Assembly (NCBI RefSeq): GCF_012843265.1
Contig: NZ_JABAIT010000001.1
Span: 248,001 to 312,000 of the forward strand
Direction of reading: 5' to 3'
Length of the DNA stretch: 64,000 nt
Source: Bacillus sp. DNRA2
Lineage (GTDB): Bacteria > Bacillota > Bacilli > Bacillales > Cytobacillaceae
Shown: positions 9,340-17,074 of the stretch, piece by piece
Position numbering within the stretch: the stretch's first letter is position 1
How the letters are laid out: each line of letters begins with the position of its first letter
Position numbers and translations under genes: made by a program
The notes under the pieces: model-generated
What the model was told of the DNA's origin: nothing
The model's database searches: none
What the model saw: the letters and a program-made list of their open reading frames with translations, nothing else

Positions 9340-9590
9340 AAAGGTTCCTCCAATTAGTTTATCCCGCCAAAGCGGGCAGTAAAAGTAAAACCCACAGACG
9401 GAAATTCTCCATATCCAATCCATTATAATTGGATAATATGTTGATGGTATGAATTTTTAAAAAAAGGACAGATTTTGGCAGGGTATCCCATACCAGCAAT
9501 CCATCCTTTTAATAGTAGTATTTAAACTATCAAACATTACATCCAATGCAAGAAGCAATATCCTTCTCGTTGTCCTAAAATCCAAAAAAT

Positions 9591-10034
9591 TTACTTAGGA
9601 ACAGGTGTTGGCGTTGGTGTACCGTATGATTCGTATTTTTCCGTAATTGTTTTATTAATTTCCTTAAGATCTTTGCCGTCTTGATACATTTCAGTCGCCT
9701 CACGGGCGATCACTACGCAAATGTCTCAGGCGACACCCATCGAATCCCAACCGGTAACGGCGTTATTTTTATCCATTCCATCAACAAAGCAGTCAAGATT
9801 GCTAATGTGACCATCCTGTTCATAGCAGCCACAGTAACAAGGTACAGATGCTAATGCCTGCGGATATGTCGCAGCCATAATATATGCTTCTTGGACTTCT
9901 GCCTTTGCATTTTGTACAAAATCAGGCAGTTCCTTGTGTTTTGAGTCTAAAGCTAACTCTTCTTTAGAACCACAGCCAGATAATAGGACCATAACAACGG
10001 CACCTAACAGGACTGCGAAAAAATATTTTTTCAC
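9591..10034 (-). CDS. PCYCGC-motif lipoprotein with in-frame UGA (candidate selenoprotein)
   Basis: The frame runs 147 residues if the TGA at 9726-9728 (codon 103) is read through. A signal peptide with lipobox (LLSGCGS) starts at GTG 10034, which has AGGAGG 7 bases upstream. The family signature PCYCGC lies near residues 66-71, followed by GHISNLDCF. The UGA falls in GVA-(UGA)-DIC-VVIA, where, as I recall the family, members carry CxxC; the codon would therefore give UxxC. The frame continues for 44 residues, including DGKDLKEINKTITEKY and a TPTPTP tail that look like the normal family C-terminus, and ends at TAA 9591-9593. A hairpin suited to a bacterial SECIS follows the UGA. Alternatives are a nonsense mutation or a sequence error. 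The function of the family is unknown; it sits next to a CcdA-like gene. Confidence 0.7.
9687..9723 (-). promoter_or_regulatory. Candidate bacterial SECIS hairpin
   Basis: On the minus strand, 2 bases after the TGA, CATTT (9723-9719) can pair with AAATG (9691-9687). Inside, TCGCC pairs with GGCGA (9709-9705 with 9699-9695), with AG/CT support, around the loop CGTGA. The loop has a G in its second position and lies 22 bases after the UGA, within the range known for bacterial selenocysteine insertion elements. The fit is by eye; the internal loop is asymmetric. Confidence 0.45.
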
Positions 10035-10340
10035 TGTGCATCCTCCTATCTCTAGTTTGTTTTTCTATTATAACAATATAAAGATAATAGAAACGATAAA
10101 AATGGTACGGTTTCATGACATCACCGAAGGATGGTTTCCAACGGAACTATAGTAATAATATCAGTCAGATTTGAAGATGATATGAAGATTTAAATGGAAA
10201 AATTAACATATTTGTGTCTTTTGAAACCTCGCATACCTCAATGAACATCTTCAAAATCACTATTTGATAAAATTTTCCCAGTGTAATGGCCAATCATTAG
10301 CAAACAATAAAAACAATGAATCCAGCTTGGGAGGAAGGCC
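10035..10340. other. Divergent intergenic region, 306 bp
   Basis: It separates the minus-strand PCYCGC gene from the plus-strand MFS gene, so both promoters must lie here. I see no convincing -35/-10 pair, operator, RNA or ORF. The ribosome site GGAGG of the MFS gene lies at its right end. Confidence 0.6.
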
Positions 10341-11660
10341 ATGAATGAACTTTTAAAACTAGATCGACCAATGTTAATGCTCATGATTGGAGTACTATTA
10401 TTTCATCTAGGAACCTATATGGTTACCCCGATATTGCCGATTATTCTTCAGGCACATGTCGGGCTATCGCTTGTCCAAATCGGAACTGTGTTGGCTGCTA
10501 TCGCGATTTCGTTTCAGTTTGGCAGTTTATTTGGTGGTTTTCTAGCTGACAGAATTGGTAGAAAGGCAATTATTAGCTTAGGCTCACTGCTAGTTGCCGC
10601 TGGCTATATTGGTTTTGGGATGTTCAAGACCTATGCCTTGCTTCTATTAATGGCTATTGTCATCGGAACTGGCAATGGTTTGTATGCACCATCGACGAAA
10701 GCGGCGATTGCTGCCCTTGCCTCTAAAGAAAATCAAACGACGGCATTTTCATTGCGGGGCATTGCCGCTAATGTCGGCATCGCTGTTTCAGGACTCATTG
10801 TGTTTTTCTTTTTAACCAGTACGTCTAGCACGATATTTTGGATGGCTGGGATTATTTTCGCCGTCCTTGCCGTACAAAGCTGGCTGTTTGTTCCGAATAA
10901 TTGCGGAAATTCACCCTGTCCAGAGCTTCCAAAGGGGTCTTATTTAGATGTTTTTAAAAATAAACCATTTATCGTGTTTGGCAGCGTCAGTGTTTTTATT
11001 TGGGCCCTTTATGCTCAACTCTCACTTGCACTTCCGCTACGAGCTGCAGTGATTTTGCCAAACCCAGAGGATGTTGCTTTGGTATGGACGATTAATAGCA
11101 TCATCGTTATTTTTGCACAAGGGCTCGTGACGAATTGGATTATTAAGCGGCTTCATCCGTTTACGGCGCTAGGATTAGGTATTTTCATTATTGGAATCGG
11201 GATTGGCTCACTTTATTTTGCCAGCGCCTTCATTCATTTAGTTCTGAGTGCAGCCATTTTTATTTTTGGTGAGATGTTAATTTTGCCAACGATTGATAGT
11301 ACGGTTTCCCAGTTGTCACGTGCTGATTTAATCGGAATATTCTTTGCCATGGCCAATGTCGTGTCTGGACTTGGGGAGGCTGGGGGCAAGTTCGCAGGTG
11401 GTCGCCTGCTTGAAGTTGGTACCACAATGGGGTATCTACCATGGTTGCTTTATTTTAGCAGTGGCACTATATTGGCACTGGTTGCTGTCTTATTTTTAAA
11501 AAACTCGAAGCCGCTCAACCAGCAATTACAAACCGCTGCACAAAATCCAGATGGCCCAAAGCATGCTCCAAAGGTAAGAACCTCTCCAGTTCAGCATCCT
11601 TCTCATCCGTTTAACAATTGGGAGCCCGAAAGCTTATTTCGAAAGCGGAGACCAACATGA
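10341..11660 (+). CDS. MFS transporter (DHA1-like)
   Basis: A 439-residue major facilitator superfamily protein with 12 predicted helices. The conserved loop 2-3 motif GGFLADRIGRKAI is present at about 68-80, with a related hinge after helix 6. The charged, Pro/His-rich tail (about 400-439) is cytoplasmic. ATG at 10341 has GGAGGAAGG upstream. It precedes the csoR-copZ-copA cluster but is separated by a CsoR-type operator, so it is probably not in that operon. Substrate unknown; drug or metabolite export is the family default. Confidence 0.85.
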   Translation: MNELLKLDRPMLMLMIGVLLFHLGTYMVTPILPIILQAHVGLSLVQIGTVLAAIAISFQFGSLFGGFLADRIGRKAIISLGSLLVAAGYIGFGMFKTYALLLLMAIVIGTGNGLYAPSTKAAIAALASKENQTTAFSLRGIAANVGIAVSGLIVFFFLTSTSSTIFWMAGIIFAVLAVQSWLFVPNNCGNSPCPELPKGSYLDVFKNKPFIVFGSVSVFIWALYAQLSLALPLRAAVILPNPEDVALVWTINSIIVIFAQGLVTNWIIKRLHPFTALGLGIFIIGIGIGSLYFASAFIHLVLSAAIFIFGEMLILPTIDSTVSQLSRADLIGIFFAMANVVSGLGEAGGKFAGGRLLEVGTTMGYLPWLLYFSSGTILALVAVLFLKNSKPLNQQLQTAAQNPDGPKHAPKVRTSPVQHPSHPFNNWEPESLFRKRRPT

Positions 11661-11733
11661 TCCAACAAATCCTTGCCCCGTATATAAACCTCTTGAACAA
11701 ATTTTTATTTTTTTAATAATAGTAATTAATCGC

Positions 11734-11763
11734 TTTACATACTACAGGGGGGTATGGTAATTT
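11734..11763 (+). promoter_or_regulatory. csoR promoter with CsoR-type operator
   Basis: ACTACAGGGGGGTATGGTAA has the G-tract dyad typical of CsoR sites before copZA in Bacillus. It overlaps a plausible SigA promoter (TTTACA at 11734-11739, TAATTT at 11758-11763, 18-bp spacer). Binding of apo-CsoR here would repress csoR-copZ until Cu(I) rises. Confidence 0.65.
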
Positions 11764-11787
11764 ATTTGTAAGGGAGGTAGGTAAGTT

Positions 11788-12216
11788 GTGGATCAATCAA
11801 ATCCTAAGAAAAACAAACAACAAGAAGCAAGCATTATTGAAGACATCATACAAATGATGGGCGAATCGAGCCAGGCTGCTGAAAGTGAAGTAGTGGATAT
11901 GAACGATTGTTCATCCAATTGTCATTCCGATGCTGAGCGTAAAAGTCATCATTCCGAGTCAACGAAGAAAAACCTCATCACGAGATTAAATCGGGTCGAG
12001 GGCCAAATTCGCGGAATAAAGGGACTAATCGAGAAGGATACTTATTGTGATGACGTGATTACCCAGATTGCCGCAACGCAAGCGGCTTTGAACAGTGTCG
12101 CCAAGCTATTGCTTGAAGGGCATTTGCGAAGCTGTGTCGTTGAAAGGATTCATGCGGGTGATTCTGAAATAATTGACGAGCTACTTACTACCATCCAAAG
12201 ACTAATGAAAAAATAG
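11788..12216 (+). CDS. csoR: CsoR copper-sensing repressor with long N-terminal extension
   Basis: A 142-residue repressor of copper export genes. The core (about 60-142) is the all-helical CsoR/DUF156 fold, with RLNRVEGQIRGI and the Cu(I) ligands Cys in DTYCDD, His and Cys in EGHLRSC. The first roughly 55 residues are extra compared with the usual 85-105 residue CsoR. They carry Cys/His-rich CSSNCHSDAE and SHH, which might bind metal. Start is GTG 11788 with GGGAGG upstream; no later start with a comparable ribosome site is seen before the core. An operator precedes it, and copZ follows 16 bases after the stop. Confidence 0.88.
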   Translation: MDQSNPKKNKQQEASIIEDIIQMMGESSQAAESEVVDMNDCSSNCHSDAERKSHHSESTKKNLITRLNRVEGQIRGIKGLIEKDTYCDDVITQIAATQAALNSVAKLLLEGHLRSCVVERIHAGDSEIIDELLTTIQRLMKK

Positions 12217-12232
12217 TGAGGGGTATGACATC

Positions 12233-12439
12233 ATGGAAAATATTACTTTAAAAGTTGCAGGAATGTCTTGCGATCATTGTGTGAAAGCTGTTGAAGGTAG
12301 TGTTGGTGAACTTAACGGCGTGCAAACAGTAAAGGTTGACCTAAAAGCAGGAACTGTTAACGTTCAATTCAATCCAGAAGTTGTTACACTTGATGCTATT
12401 AAAGAAACAATCGATGATCAAGGTTATGATGTTGAGTAG
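12233..12439 (+). CDS. copZ: Copper chaperone CopZ
   Basis: A 68-residue single HMA-domain chaperone that delivers Cu(I) to CopA. The metal site is GMSCDHC (residues 11-17), and the ferredoxin-like pattern with VDLKAGTVNVQF is complete. It is co-transcribed with csoR (16-base gap). A hairpin with a short T-run separates it from copA, so copA may be read at a different level or from its own promoter. Confidence 0.95.
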   Translation: MENITLKVAGMSCDHCVKAVEGSVGELNGVQTVKVDLKAGTVNVQFNPEVVTLDAIKETIDDQGYDVE

Positions 12440-12450
12440 TAATTCATTAG

Positions 12451-12474
12451 GCGTGCTAGAAATAGCGCGCTTTT
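12451..12474 (+). terminator. Weak terminator/attenuator between copZ and copA
   Basis: GCGTGCT-AGAAAT-AGCGCGC followed by TTTT. The short T-run suggests partial termination. Confidence 0.55.
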
Positions 12475-12485
12475 ATCGGGATAAA

Positions 12486-12508
12486 AATATACCCAAGTGG
12501 GGTATGGG
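12486..12508 (+). promoter_or_regulatory. CsoR-type operator before the second copA
   Basis: TATACCCAAGTGGGGTATGG is a near-palindromic ACCC-N4-GGGGT site like CsoR operators. It ends about 13 bases before the copA ATG, so bound repressor would also cover the ribosome site region of the DNA. It implies separate copper control of copA. Confidence 0.65.
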
Positions 12509-12520
12509 GGACGATGAGTA

Positions 12521-14752
12521 ATGAGCGAAAACCTCAATGAACCAAGCTTAAAATCGGAATTTGAAATTACCGGGATGACTTGTGCGGCTTGTTCAGCCCG
12601 GATAGAAAAAGGATTGAATAAGCTTGATGGTGTCGTCAAAGCGAATGTCAATCTCGCTTTGGAAAAAGCTAGTGTAGAGTACAACCCAGCTGCACTAACG
12701 AAAGCTGACATTATCAAAAAGGTGGAAGCACTTGGCTACGGTGCGGAGCTTAAAGAGGAAGCCAAAAATCAGGAAGCAGTCGATCACCGCGAGCGTGAAA
12801 TAAACAAACAAACAAGAAAATTCCTAGTTTCGGTAATTTTATCGTTACCATTGTTATGGGCAATGGTCGGTCATTTTGAATTTACTTCGTGGATTTATGT
12901 TCCTGATTTGTTTATGAATCCTTGGTTCCAACTTACTCTTGCGACTCCGGTTCAATTTATTATCGGTAAACAGTTTTATGTTGGTGCCTATAAAGCATTG
13001 AAAAACGGTAGTGCCAATATGGATGTTCTCGTCGCACTTGGTACTTCGGCCGCTTATTTTTACAGCTTATACTTGTCGATACTTTCGCTGAACGGAATGG
13101 CTCATACTGTTGAGCTTTACTATGAAACTAGTGCAGTTCTGATTACATTGATTATTTTAGGAAAACTGTTTGAAGCAAAAGCAAAGGGCCGTTCCTCTGA
13201 GGCAATTAAGAAATTAATGGGACTACAGGCGAAAAATGCTGTTGTCGAGAGGGATGGTATGGAAACGGAAATTCCACTTGAGGAGGTTGTTGTCGGCGAT
13301 ATCGTCCACGTTAGACCTGGTGAAAAGATTCCTGTTGATGGAAAAATTACCGAGGGACAGTCAGCCATTGATGAGTCAATGCTGACTGGGGAAAGTGTGC
13401 CGGTTGACAAAACCGTTGGCGATTCGGTTATCGGTGCAACGATCAATAAGAATGGATTTTTAAAAATTGAAGCGACCAAGGTCGGAAAAGACACAGCTTT
13501 AGCTCAAATCATTAAGGTTGTTGAAGAAGCACAAGGCTCGAAGGCTCCGATTCAACGCCTTGCTGATCAAATTTCTGGAGTGTTTGTACCGATCGTAGTA
13601 GGGATCGCCGTAGTGACCTTCTTGATTTGGTACTTCTGGGTAGCCCCTTTCGATTTTGCCGAGGCGCTTGAAAAATTAATCGCTGTGCTCGTTATCGCTT
13701 GTCCTTGCGCACTGGGACTTGCGACACCGACCTCGATTATGGCTGGCTCCGGTCGAGCGGCTGAGTTTGGGATATTGTTTAAGGGTGGCGAGCACCTCGA
13801 AATGACGTACCGTATTTCTAGTGTTATTTTAGACAAAACCGGAACAGTCACAAACGGAACACCGGTATTGACGGATGTGATTCTTGCGGATCATTCTTAT
13901 ACGGAAGCGGAGTTCTTAGCTATCGTCGGTTCTGCCGAGAAGCAATCAGAGCATCCACTTGCCCAGGCGATTGTCCAAGGTATTAAAGACAAAGGGATGG
14001 GCCTATACGATGTTTTTGGATTTGAAGCAATCCCGGGCTATGGTATTAGAGCAACTGTTGCTGGTAAAATCGTTCTCGTCGGGACGCGTAAATTAATGCT
14101 GGTGAAAAATATTGAAATCAGTACAGCCCTTGATCAGATGGATGCGTTAGAAAAAGAAGGGAAAACGGCGATGCTAGTAGCCATTGATGGAAAGTATGCT
14201 GGCATAGTTGCAGTTGCTGATACAATTAAGGAAACTTCAAAGGAAGCAATTCAGCGCTTAAAAGATATGGGTCTAGAAGTTATCATGATTACGGGTGATA
14301 ATCAGCAAACTGCAAAATCAATCGCTGCTCAAGTTGGTATTGATCACGTAATTGCTGAGGTATTGCCAGAGGGTAAGGCTGACGAGGTGAAGAAGCTTCA
14401 AGCTAAAGGTAAGAAAGTGGCGATGGTCGGTGATGGTATAAATGATGCACCAGCACTAGCAGTAGCTGACATCGGCATGGCGATTGGGACTGGTACAGAT
14501 GTAGCGATGGAAGCTGCCGATATCACGTTAATTCGTGGTGACTTAAATAGCATTGCGGATGCCATCTATATGAGCAAAAAAACAATCCAAAACATCAAGC
14601 AAAATCTGTTCTGGGCATTTGGCTATAATACACTCGGTATACCTGTTGCAGCACTTGGCTTTTTAGCTCCATGGCTAGCCGGAGCAGCGATGGCGTTCAG
14701 CTCGGTTTCGGTTGTGCTTAACGCTTTGCGACTGCAAAAGGTGAAGCTATAG
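12521..14752 (+). CDS. copA: Copper-exporting P1B-type ATPase with one HMA domain
   Basis: A 743-residue copper exporter. One HMA domain with GMTCAAC is at residues about 12-78. Then come eight membrane helices with CPC near 393 ([13 protein letters not shown]), the actuator TGES, the phosphorylation site DKTGT near 437, SEHPLA and GDGINDAPA near 637. Compared with the CopA at 2947-5412 it lacks one HMA domain, and the two copies are clearly diverged. It is the partner of the adjacent copZ and carries its own CsoR-type operator immediately upstream. Confidence 0.95.
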   Translation: MSENLNEPSLKSEFEITGMTCAACSARIEKGLNKLDGVVKANVNLALEKASVEYNPAALTKADIIKKVEALGYGAELKEEAKNQEAVDHREREINKQTRKFLVSVILSLPLLWAMVGHFEFTSWIYVPDLFMNPWFQLTLATPVQFIIGKQFYVGAYKALKNGSANMDVLVALGTSAAYFYSLYLSILSLNGMAHTVELYYETSAVLITLIILGKLFEAKAKGRSSEAIKKLMGLQAKNAVVERDGMETEIPLEEVVVGDIVHVRPGEKIPVDGKITEGQSAIDESMLTGESVPVDKTVGDSVIGATINKNGFLKIEATKVGKDTALAQIIKVVEEAQGSKAPIQRLADQISGVFVPIVVGIAVVTFLIWYFWVAPFDFAEALEKLIAVLVIACPCALGLATPTSIMAGSGRAAEFGILFKGGEHLEMTYRISSVILDKTGTVTNGTPVLTDVILADHSYTEAEFLAIVGSAEKQSEHPLAQAIVQGIKDKGMGLYDVFGFEAIPGYGIRATVAGKIVLVGTRKLMLVKNIEISTALDQMDALEKEGKTAMLVAIDGKYAGIVAVADTIKETSKEAIQRLKDMGLEVIMITGDNQQTAKSIAAQVGIDHVIAEVLPEGKADEVKKLQAKGKKVAMVGDGINDAPALAVADIGMAIGTGTDVAMEAADITLIRGDLNSIADAIYMSKKTIQNIKQNLFWAFGYNTLGIPVAALGFLAPWLAGAAMAFSSVSVVLNALRLQKVKL

Positions 14753-14900
14753 TTAGTTATTTGAAATCAAAGTTGTGAACAAATCACCTTCGTTTTTATC
14801 AATGAGTTTTTTGTCCTACTTATAAAAAAATCGGATAATCCTCCTATTTTTTTCCAAATTATTATGGTATTGTTGGTTTGACAAGGAGGTATGATGATAG

Positions 14901-15398
14901 ATGCAAAGACGAGAATTTATTAGTAAATCTTTGAAGGGAACGGCAGGGATTTTTGCTGTTTCACTATTGCCTCTAGGCTTGACTGCTTGCGAATCAAAGG
15001 AGAAAGTCGTTGATACAAGCTCCATGGCTAACCTCGGTCCATTAAAGGAGTTAGAGCAGGGAGAATTTCCGAAAAAAGTTGAATATCAAGTTACTCTGAA
15101 GGATGCATGGACTGAACAGGATGTTGCAGGCTTTGTTTATTTGAATAAACAAAAAGACGGCTCATTATTAATCATGTCACCAATTTGTACCCATCTTGGC
15201 TGTACAGCTGGCGATGCAGAAATAGCCATGCAGGAAAAGGGAGTTCGCTTTAATTGCAAATGTCATGGCGGACAATATGATGAATTTGGTGTAAATGTTG
15301 AAGGACCACCTCCTAGGCCATTGGATACGTTTGAATCGATTATTCAAGATGGCGATGTTTATATTGCTGTATTAAATTCAATGAAACGTGAAGCATAA
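14901..15398 (+). CDS. Rieske [2Fe-2S] lipoprotein
   Basis: A 165-residue exported Rieske protein. The N-terminus has a Tat-like RREF motif, a hydrophobic stretch and a possible lipobox (LGLTAC). The cluster ligands are in CTHLGC (about residues 93-98) and CKCHGGQYD (about 113-121), the classic CxH...CxxH pair with the disulfide Cys. PPPRPL follows, as in Rieske proteins. The ribosome site AAGGAGG precedes the ATG. There is no cytochrome b partner next to it, so it is not a standard qcrABC gene; a stand-alone electron carrier or arsenite-oxidase-like small subunit is possible. A terminator follows directly. Confidence 0.85.
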   Translation: MQRREFISKSLKGTAGIFAVSLLPLGLTACESKEKVVDTSSMANLGPLKELEQGEFPKKVEYQVTLKDAWTEQDVAGFVYLNKQKDGSLLIMSPICTHLGCTAGDAEIAMQEKGVRFNCKCHGGQYDEFGVNVEGPPPRPLDTFESIIQDGDVYIAVLNSMKREA

Positions 15399-15401
15399 GA
15401 A

Positions 15402-15441
15402 AAAGCCGTTACCTTTTAAAAATATGGTAACGGCTTTATTC
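15402..15441 (+). terminator. Terminator after the Rieske gene
   Basis: AAAGCCGTTACC pairs with GGTAACGGCTTT across a 12-base loop, followed by ATTCT. Confidence 0.75.
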
Positions 15442-15459
15442 TATTCGCCAAATGCTTTT

Positions 15460-15612
15460 CTACTCCTCATCGCTATGTAAGCTCGCATCTGCAACCGGAG
15501 TAGGCTCCGGAGCCTCTTCGGAAAACGGAAAATTGCTAATAATGAACGCAAACACCAATGCTGTAACCAATAGGCTAATAAATAAGTAAAATCGCTCTTG
15601 TAACAGTTTCAC
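15460..15612 (-). CDS. Small single-helix membrane protein (50 aa)
   Basis: A short frame starting GTG at 15612, with AAGGAG 12 bases upstream, encodes VKLLQERFYLFISLLVTALV... It has one transmembrane helix (about residues 8-28) and an acidic Pro-rich tail (EEAPEPTPVAD...SDEE). The composition is that of a genuine small membrane protein, positive inside and acidic outside. It lies downstream of the esterase gene on the same strand. Function unknown. Confidence 0.5.
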   Translation of the reverse strand: MKLLQERFYLFISLLVTALVFAFIISNFPFSEEAPEPTPVADASLHSDEE

Positions 15613-15681
15613 TCTGCTTTCAGACTCCTTTAGTCATAATCAGAAATTTACCGAACGTTATATGTTTATTAGCAAAGGGCA

Positions 15682-16434
15682 TTAATTATTTATCATTTTT
15701 GTTATAAAAACATGAGAATAATAGGCTATCAATTTTTTATCGTAGTCAAGTGAAGCAACATGGTAGGAATTTTTTAATAAAATCCGTGCCTTCGTGTGCG
15801 ATGAAACCTCCTTTACAATTTGTTTACTATCAGAAGGTGGAACAACATGATCGTCCTCTGATACTAAAGCCAATACAGGATTGTGCACATCTCCAAGTCT
15901 ATCAATCGTCTGCCTTAATACCTTTTGTAATTCGTGTACTGCACTTAACGGGACAGAATCATAGGTGATTTCTTCAGCAGTCGGATCTTTGATATCTGGT
16001 GCATCCTCTGGAATAAACCGAGGCACACTGGCGTTTGCGTATTTATCATATGCTGGTACGTGAAGTGCTGCATTGATGGTGACAACACCTTTAATTTCAG
16101 GATTTATTGCTGCCAGTTGAAGGCTAAGTGCTCCGCCCATTGATTGTCCGATAATAAAGACTTCCTCGCATGTTTCTTTTAATGTTAAATAAGCATTTTC
16201 AAGATCCTTAAGCCACTCTGTATGTTTGGCTGTTTCAAAATCGGAAATGGTGGTTCCATGTCCAGTTAATCGTGGTGCTAATACTGTGTAACCATATTGA
16301 TTCAATAATTCCCCGACCTCACGAACGCTTTGTGGAGTACCGACGAAACCATGTGATAAAACAATTCCTATTTTATTCCCTTTAAGGAAAAATGACTCTG
16401 CGCCATTCATGATCTTAGCTTTTGTAATACTCAT
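15682..16434 (-). CDS. Alpha/beta hydrolase (carboxylesterase, Est30-like)
   Basis: A 250-residue cytoplasmic hydrolase. The oxyanion motif is HGFVGTPQSV, the nucleophile is Ser in GQSMGG, and Asp (SEDDHVVP) and His (YHVASLD) complete the triad. It resembles the carboxylesterase at 57,247 in size and layout, with modest identity. The start is placed at the ATG of MSITKAKIM because AGGAAGTGG lies before it and the upstream 35 residues of the open frame look non-coding. Physiological substrate unknown. Confidence 0.85.
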   Translation of the reverse strand: MSITKAKIMNGAESFFLKGNKIGIVLSHGFVGTPQSVREVGELLNQYGYTVLAPRLTGHGTTISDFETAKHTEWLKDLENAYLTLKETCEEVFIIGQSMGGALSLQLAAINPEIKGVVTINAALHVPAYDKYANASVPRFIPEDAPDIKDPTAEEITYDSVPLSAVHELQKVLRQTIDRLGDVHNPVLALVSEDDHVVPPSDSKQIVKEVSSHTKARILLKNSYHVASLDYDKKLIAYYSHVFITKMINN

Positions 16435-16659
16435 TTTCACACCACTTCCTATAATAATTGAGATTGTCTCAAGTAAGGTTCGAATTTTCTTGTTTTTTAT
16501 TATAACTGCAATAAAGGTTGAATACAATACTAAATTCATAATTCATATAAGAAAAGTAGGAATTGTGTGCGGCACTAACATCAAAGCCTTTGCAATTACT
16601 GGTTTTAGGGGTTATTCTATTATTACTAGAGAGTTGTTGTAGTGAAAGAAGGTGTTGCA

Positions 16660-16893
16660 ATGGTGGTAAAGTATTTGTCTGCGCTATTATTGCCAGGAAT
16701 TGTTGTTGTATTATTATCACGGGTCACTTATAACCATGTGATTGGCTTAATCCTATCAGTTGCATTAATTGCAGCTTCAGTTTATAAGGGCTACACGGAT
16801 ACATGGTGGCTAATCATTGTGGACGCCTTTTCGCTAACAGTCGGATTTTGGTACAGCTCACTTATGATCCAAAAAAATAGAAAAAAGACATAA
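16660..16893 (+). CDS. csbA: CsbA-family membrane protein
   Basis: A 77-residue membrane protein with about three hydrophobic segments, homologous to the SigmaB-controlled CsbA (DUF2198). The conserved parts are RVTYNHVIG and ASVYKGYTDTW. The ATG at 16660 fits the family N-terminus (MVVKYLSALLLPG) and has GAAGGTG upstream; GTG at 16642 is the longer alternative. It sits upstream of uvrB, as in B. subtilis. Function unknown. Confidence 0.85.
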   Translation: MVVKYLSALLLPGIVVVLLSRVTYNHVIGLILSVALIAASVYKGYTDTWWLIIVDAFSLTVGFWYSSLMIQKNRKKT

Positions 16894-16992
16894 TCATCCA
16901 CTACCGCAGCTATTTAGCTGTGGTTTTTTTCTGACCCATTTAACGATTTTTTGAGAGTGAAAGTCAATAAGATTTCCTAATTGTAAAATTTA

Positions 16993-17006
16993 CGAATATT
17001 TGTTCG
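16993..17006 (+). promoter_or_regulatory. LexA (DinR) box of uvrB
   Basis: CGAATATTTGTTCG matches the Bacillus SOS consensus CGAAC-N4-GTTCG with one change. It is 69 bases before the uvrB start, so uvrBA should be DNA-damage induced. Confidence 0.8.
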
Positions 17007-17074
17007 CGTATTATTGGTTTGTTTTACTATAAATGTGGTAGAATGTGAATAGTACTCAAGGGAGGTTTTAAATC

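Noticed and set aside
9363-9376. CCCGCCAAAGCGGG hairpin before the CcdA-like gene as a riboswitch
   Set aside because: A 4-bp stem without conserved riboswitch motifs; not enough support.
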